Assembly: GCF_044772865.1 (NCBI RefSeq)
Contig: NZ_CP173029.1
Span: forward strand, 2,108,001 to 2,172,000
Direction: 5' to 3'
DNA length: 64,000 nucleotides
Source: Algirhabdus cladophorae
GTDB lineage: Bacteria > Pseudomonadota > Alphaproteobacteria > Rhodobacterales > Rhodobacteraceae
Shown: piece by piece, positions 53,610 to 60,506 of the stretch
How positions within the stretch are numbered: position 1 is the stretch's first letter
Layout: every line of letters begins with the position of its first letter
Made by a program: the position numbers and the translations under genes
Notes under the pieces: model-generated
What the model was told of the DNA's origin: nothing
Database searches by the model: none
The model's input: only the letters and a program-made list of their open reading frames with translations

Positions 53610-54796
53610 GAACGCAAGAAGTCCATTGCGGCTACATTCCCTTGGTCGATTGTGCGCCACTGATTATCGCCAAAGAGCTGCAGTTTGCCTCCGAAGAAGG
53701 TCTTGAACTGGTTTTGGTGCGTCAACCCTCATGGTCTGCGCTGCGGGACCGTTTGATCTTTGGTCAGATCCAATTTGCTCATATGCTATCGCCTTTACCT
53801 ATTGCCATGTCCCTTGGCCTCAGTGGGCCCAAGATCAAAACCGATGCGCTGATGGTCCTGTCGGCAAATGGCACGATGATCGGGATCTCTGCGGAGTTAG
53901 ACCAAAAACTGACCGCTGCAGGTTGGATCAACGATTTTGCGTCGCCGGATCCGACGCTTAAGGCCATTGCAGCTGTAACGAAACAACCATTGCGTGTCGG
54001 GGTACCGTTTGCATTCTCTATGCACCGGATGTTGTTGGAATACTGGTTGCGCCATGCCCCGGATCTACATCCGGATCTGATCGAAATTGTGACGATCCCA
54101 CCGCCGCAAATGGCCGAGGCTGTGAAAAGCGGCCGAATTGATATGTTTTGTGTGGGCGAGCCGTGGGGCACAGTGGCGGTCCAACAAAGTGGCGCGACGC
54201 TGATCCTGCCCAGCACCCGTATTTGGGAATTTGCACCAGAAAAGGTATTGGCCGTCCGCAATGAATGGGGTCAGGCGCATGAGTTTTTATGTGACGCGAT
54301 GATCCGGGCCATTCACAAGGCCGGAAAATGGCTGAATGATCCGCAAAACCTGCCATTGGCGGTGGAAATTCTCGCCCGCAGTCAGCATCTTGATCTGCCA
54401 TTGCACGCAATTGAGCCTGCCCTAAGCGGCCAGATCGTGCCGAAACTGGGCACACAGCCGCATCACGTGGACAATTTGCTGATGTTTCATGCAAGTGCCA
54501 CGAACTTTCCATGGCGTAGTCAGGCCTGTTGGATCGCCGAACGGCTGGCCCATTGGCACGATTTGGATCCGGAAACAGCGCGCCAGGTTGCACGGGACTG
54601 CTTTCGCACAGACACATATCGCGACGCGTTAGCCATGATGGGTGCGGATATGCCCGGGGCCTCGGAAAAGGTCGAAGGTGCCTTAGCCGTTCCCACCGCC
54701 GTGGCCTCGACCCGTGGAAAAATGATTCTGGGGCCAGACAGATTCTTTGACGATGCGGTTTTCGACTTTAGTCCGGCAAAACTGTCTAAAAATTAG
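53606..54796 (+). CDS. nasS: Nitrate/nitrite sensor NasS
   Basis: 396-residue protein homologous to nitrate-binding NrtA but without a signal peptide, starting directly at the binding fold (CGYIPLVDCAPLIIAKE). It therefore acts in the cytoplasm, where it binds NasT and releases it on binding nitrate or nitrite. The ligand-region motifs PPPQMAEAV and FCVGEPWGTVAV parallel those of NrtA in this operon (PPPQMPATM; YCVGEPWNQQAV). Coupled to nasT by ATGA overlap. Confidence 0.92.
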   Translation: MRTQEVHCGYIPLVDCAPLIIAKELQFASEEGLELVLVRQPSWSALRDRLIFGQIQFAHMLSPLPIAMSLGLSGPKIKTDALMVLSANGTMIGISAELDQKLTAAGWINDFASPDPTLKAIAAVTKQPLRVGVPFAFSMHRMLLEYWLRHAPDLHPDLIEIVTIPPPQMAEAVKSGRIDMFCVGEPWGTVAVQQSGATLILPSTRIWEFAPEKVLAVRNEWGQAHEFLCDAMIRAIHKAGKWLNDPQNLPLAVEILARSQHLDLPLHAIEPALSGQIVPKLGTQPHHVDNLLMFHASATNFPWRSQACWIAERLAHWHDLDPETARQVARDCFRTDTYRDALAMMGADMPGASEKVEGALAVPTAVASTRGKMILGPDRFFDDAVFDFSPAKLSKN

Positions 54797-54900
54797 GCAC
54801 ATCATTGCAGGGGCAGAAATTATGCTGCACCTGCACGGTTCTATGTGGAAGTTTCGACACACAGACGCAAAGTTAGTCACAAGGCGATGAAGCCCCATCC

Positions 54901-54945
54901 GATCAACGGCGTTGTTGGTCAACGATATAAAGAGCAAAGCCGCTC
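54901..54945 (+). promoter_or_regulatory. ANTAR-type antiterminator leader RNA upstream of nrtA
   Basis: Two hairpins with six-base loops. P1 is GATCAAC-[GGCGTT]-GTTGGTC at 54901-54920. P2 is GAGC-[AAAGCC]-GCTC at 54932-54945. They are joined by 11 nt. The P2 loop has A at position 1 and G at position 4, as in known ANTAR targets; the P1 loop has G4 but G1. P2 shares bases with the 5' arm of the terminator at 54938, so forming P2 blocks termination. NasT is encoded just upstream. Confidence 0.75.
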
Positions 54946-54994
54946 GATTGTGCACGCCTCCTCCCTCTAGCGTGCGTCAATCGGGCGGCTTTTT
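54938..54994 (+). terminator. Attenuator (intrinsic terminator) controlled by NasT
   Basis: Stem AGCCGCTCGATTG / CAATCGGGCGGCT (one G-U) with an inner GCACGC / GCGTGC stem, then TTTTT. It ends 22 bp before nrtA. Its 5' arm overlaps ANTAR hairpin P2, giving a classical either/or switch. Confidence 0.8.
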
Positions 54995-55015
54995 GCATTC
55001 CACAGGGATAAAAAC

Positions 55016-56383
55016 ATGAAATCACTCACTTGGCTTGCTACGACAACAGCCCTCATGGCCGCACCGGCCTTTGCCCAATCGTTGGATCTTGAAAAAGATG
55101 AGCTGACGTTTGGCTTTATCAAACTCACAGACATGGCCCCCTTGGCCGTGGCTTATGAAAACGGCTATTTTGAAGACGAAGGTCTGTTCGTTACTCTCGA
55201 GGCGCAAGCGAACTGGAAAGTTCTGCTCGACGGCGTCATTGACGGCCAGTTGGACGGGGCGCACATGCTGGCCGGTCAGCCATTGGCCGCAACAATCGGT
55301 TACGGCACCGAGGCGCATATCATCACACCGTTCTCTATGGATCTGAACGGCAACGGCATCACTGTATCCAATGACATTTGGGAACAGATGAAGCCGAACG
55401 TTCCATTGATGGACGATGGCCGCCCACAACACCCCATCAGTGCAAGCGCATTGGCCCCCGTGGTTGAAGACTACAAAGACCAAGGGATCCCGTTCAACAT
55501 GGGCATGGTGTTCCCGGTCTCCACGCACAACTACGAATTGCGCTACTGGTTGGCTGCCGGCGGTCTGGAGCCCGGATACTATTCGCCCGAAGATGTCTCG
55601 GGTCAGATCGGCGCGGATGTGTTTTTGTCTGTAACACCACCGCCGCAAATGCCTGCCACCATGGAAGCCGGCACAATCTTTGGCTACTGCGTGGGCGAAC
55701 CTTGGAACCAGCAGGCCGTATTTAAAGGCATCGGCGTTCCAGTGATCACCGATTACGAGCTGTGGAAAAACAACCCTGAGAAAGTCTTTGGCATCACCAA
55801 AGAGTTTGCCGAAGACTATCCAAACACCACAATCGCCGTGACCAAGGCGTTGATCCGTGCGGCCATCTGGTTGGACGAAAACGACAACGCAAACCGTCCT
55901 GCCGCCGTGGAAATCCTGTCGCGTTCTGAGTATGTTGGTGCCGATTACGACGTTATTGCCAACTCGATGACAGGGACGTTTGAATACGAAAAAGGCGACA
56001 AGCGTGACGTTCCAGACTTTAACGTGTTCTTCCGCTACAACGCGACCTACCCCTTCTATTCCGACGCCATCTGGTACCTGAGCCAAATGCGTCGCTGGGG
56101 CCAAATCGCCGAGCCCAAGACAGACGAATGGTTCATTGAAACTGCGAAATCTGTCTACCGTCCTGACATCTATCTGGATGCGGCCAAAATGCTGGTCGAC
56201 GAAGGCATGGCCAACGAGGTCGACTTTCCTTGGGACAGCGACGGCTTCAAGGCGCCAACACCAGCTGAGGATATCATCGACGGCATCCCCTACGATGGTC
56301 GCGCCCCCAATGCCTACCTTGAAAGCCTGCCGATCGGCCTGAAAGGCCAGCAGATCGTCGTCGGCTCAGACATCCAAGGCTAA
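55016..56383 (+). CDS. nrtA: Nitrate ABC transporter substrate-binding protein NrtA
   Basis: 455-residue periplasmic nitrate-binding protein. Signal peptide is MKSLTWLATTTALMAAPAFA (residues 1-20). The binding domain has FGFIKLTDMAPLAVAYENGYF, HMLAGQPLAAT and GYCVGEPWNQQAV, typical of NrtA/CmpA. AGGGAT precedes the ATG. It is the first structural gene behind the ANTAR-controlled terminator. A stable hairpin separates it from nrtB. Confidence 0.95.
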   Translation: MKSLTWLATTTALMAAPAFAQSLDLEKDELTFGFIKLTDMAPLAVAYENGYFEDEGLFVTLEAQANWKVLLDGVIDGQLDGAHMLAGQPLAATIGYGTEAHIITPFSMDLNGNGITVSNDIWEQMKPNVPLMDDGRPQHPISASALAPVVEDYKDQGIPFNMGMVFPVSTHNYELRYWLAAGGLEPGYYSPEDVSGQIGADVFLSVTPPPQMPATMEAGTIFGYCVGEPWNQQAVFKGIGVPVITDYELWKNNPEKVFGITKEFAEDYPNTTIAVTKALIRAAIWLDENDNANRPAAVEILSRSEYVGADYDVIANSMTGTFEYEKGDKRDVPDFNVFFRYNATYPFYSDAIWYLSQMRRWGQIAEPKTDEWFIETAKSVYRPDIYLDAAKMLVDEGMANEVDFPWDSDGFKAPTPAEDIIDGIPYDGRAPNAYLESLPIGLKGQQIVVGSDIQG

Positions 56384-56404
56384 GCCTGCCGCATACCCCT
56401 CCTT

Positions 56405-56430
56405 TGCCCCCAGCCCATCGGTTGGGGGCA
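56405..56430 (+). repeat. Stable hairpin between nrtA and nrtB
   Basis: 11-bp stem TGCCCCCAGCC / GGTTGGGGGCA (one G-U) with loop CATC and no T-run after it. It probably stabilises the nrtA message or reduces read-through rather than ending transcription. Confidence 0.6.
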
Positions 56431-56484
56431 GAGGATCCTTCCCTGATCTCCAGTTTCCCCTCCCTGCCATACGAGGCCTATGAC

Positions 56485-57564
56485 ATGACTGCCATTGACC
56501 CAGATACTCTCGACGCTCAAGCCGAAGCGCGCCGCGCACGGCGATTTAGCCGCATCAACAAAGCCGATGCGTGGTTTCAGGTCTTTGGGCTGGCATGGAT
56601 TACCCCCATCCTAAAGGCCGCCGCAGGCGACAATCCAAAGGCCCAAGCGGGCGAAATTTGGCGCCTTTTGGGCGTGCCATTGCTTGCGATTGTGGTGTTC
56701 TTGGTCGCATGGGGCACATTGGCTCCCAAGGTGCAAACGTCACTGGGCGCAATCCCCGGGCCCGCACAGGTCTGGGAGCAAGCGGTTAACCTAAACGAAG
56801 ACGCGAAACGCGAACGCACCAAAGAGGCCGCGTTCTATGTGCGTCAAGACGAACGCAATGCAAAACTGATCGCTGACGGCAAGGCCGATAAGGTCAAGCA
56901 ACGCACCTACACTGGCAAACCGACTTATTATCAACAGATCTGGACATCGATAAAAACAGTGTTCTTTGGGTTTTTGATTGCCTCGTTGATCGCAATACCC
57001 GTCGGTATCATGGCGGGTCTTTCGATCACTGCGAATGCCGCAATCAATCCGATTATCCAGATCTTTAAGCCCGTCAGCCCGCTGGCATGGTTGCCGATCG
57101 TGACGATGATCGTCTCGGCAGTTTACACGACCAACGATGGGTTATTCTCGAAATCCTTCCTCGTGTCGGCCATCACTGTGACCTTGTGTTCGCTTTGGCC
57201 CACTTTGATCAACACGGCTCTTGGTGTTTCGTCCATCGACAAAGATCTTGTGAGTGTCTCGAAGGTCCTCAAGATGTCGACCTATTCGAAAATAACCAAA
57301 CTGGTTCTGCCGTCCGCCCTACCGCTCATCTTTACTGGCTTGCGATTGTCCCTCGGTGTGGGCTGGATGGTTTTGATCGCGGCCGAAATGTTGGCGCAAA
57401 ACCCTGGCCTTGGAAAATTTGTCTGGGACGAATTTCAAAACGGATCCTCGCAGTCCTTGGCCAAGATCATGGTCGCTGTCTTCACCATCGGGATCATCGG
57501 CTTTTTGTTGGACCGCGTCATGTACGCCCTGCAATCCATGTTCACCTTCACAGAAAACCGGTAG
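56485..57564 (+). CDS. nrtB: Nitrate ABC transporter permease NrtB
   Basis: 359-residue permease of the NrtB/SsuC type. A soluble N-terminal segment (about residues 1-60) precedes the first helix (LLGVPLLAIVVFLVAWGTL), a charged loop of about 80 residues rich in Lys/Arg/Glu follows, then five helices. The EAA-type loop lies at DKDLVSVSKVLKMSTYSKI. The start at 56485 (MTAIDPDTLD) has ACGAGG upstream; the ORF extends further 5' in frame without support. Confidence 0.92.
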   Translation: MTAIDPDTLDAQAEARRARRFSRINKADAWFQVFGLAWITPILKAAAGDNPKAQAGEIWRLLGVPLLAIVVFLVAWGTLAPKVQTSLGAIPGPAQVWEQAVNLNEDAKRERTKEAAFYVRQDERNAKLIADGKADKVKQRTYTGKPTYYQQIWTSIKTVFFGFLIASLIAIPVGIMAGLSITANAAINPIIQIFKPVSPLAWLPIVTMIVSAVYTTNDGLFSKSFLVSAITVTLCSLWPTLINTALGVSSIDKDLVSVSKVLKMSTYSKITKLVLPSALPLIFTGLRLSLGVGWMVLIAAEMLAQNPGLGKFVWDEFQNGSSQSLAKIMVAVFTIGIIGFLLDRVMYALQSMFTFTENR

Positions 57565-57570
57565 AGCGTT

Positions 57571-59241
57571 ATGAGCATCCTTTCCTTCAAAAACGTCAGC
57601 AAGGGCTTTGGCCAAGGCACCAACCGCGCTGAAGTTCTGAAAAACATAAACCTCGACGTAGAAGACGGTGAATTCGTTGCGATCTTGGGTTTCTCGGGCA
57701 CGGGTAAAACCACTCTTATGAACATGATCGCAGGCTTGGAAACCCCTGATACCGGCGAAGTGACCTTCAAAGGCGCACAGATCACCGGGCCTGGCCCCGA
57801 ACGCGGTTTGGTCTTTCAAAGCTATTCTTTGATGCCGTGGCTGACTGTCGGCGGCAACGTCGGGCTGGCTGTGGACGCAGTGTTCCCTAAGCTGAGCAAA
57901 GCCGAGCGTCAGGAAAAGATCGATCACTATGTAAACATGGTCGGCCTGCCCCACGCGATCAGTCGCCGGCCTGCGGAACTTTCTGGTGGGATGCGCCAAC
58001 GTGTGTCAGTGGCCCGGGCTTTGGCCATGAACCCCGAGATGCTGCTGTTGGACGAACCGCTGAGTGCATTGGATGCGTTAACCCGCGCCAATCTTGCGGA
58101 TGAGATTGTGGATATCTGGGAACGGGACAAAAAGACCTGCATTCTGATCACCAACGATGTGGACGAGGCGATTTTGCTGGCGGATCGAATTATTCCGCTG
58201 AACCCGGATGGGACTTTGGCAGACAGCGTGCCTGTGACCATTCCACGCCCACGCGATCGCAGTGCGATGAACGATGATGCGACCTTCAAAGCCCTGCGCG
58301 CCCAAGTGACGAAGTATCTGATGGATGTGGGCATCGCTGCAAAAGTCGAAGAAACCCGTCTTTTGCCAGAGGTCACCCCAATCCACGGCGTACCAGCGGC
58401 TGTCAAAAAGGCCCAAGAAGGCATGATCGAAGAACGGTTTTTGACATTTTCCAAGCTGCACAAAGTCTATCCAACCCCCAAAGGCCCACTGACCGTGGTC
58501 GAAGACTTTGATCTTAAGATCAACAAGGGCGAATTTATCAGCCTGATCGGTCACTCGGGCTGCGGTAAATCCACGGTATTGACGATGGCAGCTGGTCTAA
58601 ACCCAATCTCCAAAGGGGCGATCCGTTTGGATGGTTGGAATGTTGAAGGTGCTGATCCTGAACGCGCTGTTGTGTTCCAATCCCCCAATCTGTTTCCGTG
58701 GCTTTCGGCCAAGGAAAACGTGTCGATTGGCGTTGATCGGGTCTACCCCCGCGCCTCGCAGGCTGAACGCCAGGACGTGGTAGAATACTATCTTGAACGG
58801 GTTGGTTTGGCCGACAGTATGAACAAACAGGCCTCGGGCCTGTCGAACGGGATGAAGCAGCGGGTGGGTATCGCCCGCGCCTTTGCTCTGTCGCCAAAAC
58901 TGTTGTTGCTGGATGAACCGTTTGGCATGCTCGACAGTCTGACCCGCTGGGAGTTGCAAGAAGTGTTGATGGAAGTGTGGTCGCGCACCAAAGTCACCGC
59001 CATTTGTGTGACCCACGACGTAGATGAGGCGATTTTGTTGGCCGACCGCGTGGTTATGATGACCAACGGCCCACAGGCGACGATTGGCAAGATCACTGAT
59101 GTAAAACTGCCGCGCCCTCGCACCCGCAAGGCGCTTCTTGAACACCCCGATTACTATAACTACCGCGCCGAAGTGCTTAACTTTCTTGAAGAATACGAGC
59201 ACGGCTCAAAACCCAAGAAACCAGCAGTCGCAGCCGAGTGA
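57571..59241 (+). CDS. Nitrate ABC transporter ATPase with two fused nucleotide-binding domains
   Basis: 556-residue protein with two complete ATPase domains in one chain. Domain 1: Walker A GFSGTGKTT (residues 40-48), signature LSGGMRQRVSVARA, Walker B LLLDEPLSALD. Domain 2: GHSGCGKST (about 326-334), LSNGMKQRVGIARA and LLLDEPFGMLD. A roughly 50-residue linker joins them. Cyanobacterial systems use separate NrtC and NrtD subunits, with NrtC carrying a NrtA-like domain; here that domain is absent and NrtC- and NrtD-like ATPases are fused. Confidence 0.9.
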   Translation: MSILSFKNVSKGFGQGTNRAEVLKNINLDVEDGEFVAILGFSGTGKTTLMNMIAGLETPDTGEVTFKGAQITGPGPERGLVFQSYSLMPWLTVGGNVGLAVDAVFPKLSKAERQEKIDHYVNMVGLPHAISRRPAELSGGMRQRVSVARALAMNPEMLLLDEPLSALDALTRANLADEIVDIWERDKKTCILITNDVDEAILLADRIIPLNPDGTLADSVPVTIPRPRDRSAMNDDATFKALRAQVTKYLMDVGIAAKVEETRLLPEVTPIHGVPAAVKKAQEGMIEERFLTFSKLHKVYPTPKGPLTVVEDFDLKINKGEFISLIGHSGCGKSTVLTMAAGLNPISKGAIRLDGWNVEGADPERAVVFQSPNLFPWLSAKENVSIGVDRVYPRASQAERQDVVEYYLERVGLADSMNKQASGLSNGMKQRVGIARAFALSPKLLLLDEPFGMLDSLTRWELQEVLMEVWSRTKVTAICVTHDVDEAILLADRVVMMTNGPQATIGKITDVKLPRPRTRKALLEHPDYYNYRAEVLNFLEEYEHGSKPKKPAVAAE

Positions 59242-60506
59242 TGGACAAACACCTTGTCATTATCGGGGCTGGAATGGCCACGGGGCGAACGCTAGAGCAC
59301 CTGTTTGACGCAGGTGCCAACTACCGCGTGACCCTGTTTAATGCAGAGCCGCGCGGCAACTATAACCGCATTATGCTGTCACCAGTTTTGGCTGGGGAAA
59401 AGACCTATTCGCAGATCGTCACTCATAGTGACGACTGGTATGCACAGCATGGCGTTAATTGCCGTTTTGGGGAAAAAGTCTCGGGGATAGACCCTGCCGC
59501 CAAGACCGTGACCGCCGAGAACGGCGATGTTGTGGCCTATGACACGCTGCTGCTGGGGACCGGATCAACACCGGTGATGATCCCCCTGCCCGGGCATGAT
59601 TTGGACGGCGTAATCGCCTACCGCGATCTGGATGACACCGAACGCATGATGGGGCTGGGGCCACAATCGAAGGCCGTTGTAATCGGCGGCGGTTTGCTAG
59701 GGTTAGAGGCCGCAGCAGGCATGGCGGCCCGCGGCATTGATGTTACCGTGGTTCATATCATGGATCATCTCATGGAACGCCAGCTTGATCCTGCCGCCGC
59801 CGCGCTTTTGCGCCTCAGCTTGCAAGACAAAGGTATCAAAATCAGATGTGGCGCCCATTCAAAAGAGATCTTGGGGACAGATGGCCATGTCACGGCCCTA
59901 TTGCTGGATGATGGCACGCAATTGCCCTGCAACTTACTGGTGATGGCCGTAGGCATACGCCCAAACGTGGCCTTGGCGCAGGCTGCTGGCTTGACCGTTA
60001 ACAAAGGCATAGATGTGTCGGATCAGATGGTGACATCGGACCCTGATATTTTGGCTATCGGTGAATGTGTCGAACATCGCGGCATGCTTTTTGGATTGGT
60101 GGCCCCGCTTTATGATCATGCGGAAATTGCTGCCAAAACGCTGATGAGCACACCGGCACGTTATGCTGCAAAAGAATTATCGACCAAGCTAAAGGTGACT
60201 GGGTGTGATCTGTTTTCTGCAGGCGATTTTGCTCCGCGTAAGACGCGGGACGATATCGTATTTCACGATCCGACCAACCGCATCTATCGCCGCTTGGTTT
60301 TGGAAGACGACCATTTGGTAGGGGCAGTCATGTATGGCGAAACCCAAGACAGCACCTGGTATTATGGGTTGATCCGCGACAAAACCAATGTCTCAGCCCT
60401 GCGCGACACGCTCATTTTCGGGCCTGCCTATCATGATGTTGCAGCCCCTGTTGCGATGTCCGCTGCGATCCCCGCACCCCTTAGCCTGAGCAGCCTTGCC
60501 CCATGA
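59241..60506 (+). CDS. NirB-N-like FAD/NAD(P)H oxidoreductase, electron donor to nitrate reductase
   Basis: 421-residue flavoprotein like the N-terminal third of NirB. FAD motif is LVIIGAGMATGRTLEHL, NAD(P) motif is AVVIGGGLLGLEAAAGMAARG, and a C-terminal FAD/NirB-type domain includes KVTGCDLFSAGDFAP. It lacks the siroheme and [4Fe-4S] domain of nitrite reductase, so it cannot be a full NirB. It resembles Klebsiella NasC, the electron-transfer partner of assimilatory nitrate reductase. ATG 59241 overlaps the upstream TGA. It is followed by nasA with 4 bp overlap. Confidence 0.85.
   Translation: MDKHLVIIGAGMATGRTLEHLFDAGANYRVTLFNAEPRGNYNRIMLSPVLAGEKTYSQIVTHSDDWYAQHGVNCRFGEKVSGIDPAAKTVTAENGDVVAYDTLLLGTGSTPVMIPLPGHDLDGVIAYRDLDDTERMMGLGPQSKAVVIGGGLLGLEAAAGMAARGIDVTVVHIMDHLMERQLDPAAAALLRLSLQDKGIKIRCGAHSKEILGTDGHVTALLLDDGTQLPCNLLVMAVGIRPNVALAQAAGLTVNKGIDVSDQMVTSDPDILAIGECVEHRGMLFGLVAPLYDHAEIAAKTLMSTPARYAAKELSTKLKVTGCDLFSAGDFAPRKTRDDIVFHDPTNRIYRRLVLEDDHLVGAVMYGETQDSTWYYGLIRDKTNVSALRDTLIFGPAYHDVAAPVAMSAAIPAPLSLSSLAP

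Noticed and set aside
54795..54812. Sigma-54-like element AGGCAC...TTGCA after nasS
   Set aside because: The GG-to-GC spacing is one base short of the -24/-12 rule and the first base is wrong, so a functional NtrC-type promoter is not supported.
55022..56104. Long open frame on the minus strand under nrtA (also 46503-47444, 2661-3563)
   Set aside because: These are antisense to strongly supported genes, have no family-like motifs, and arise from biased third-codon positions.
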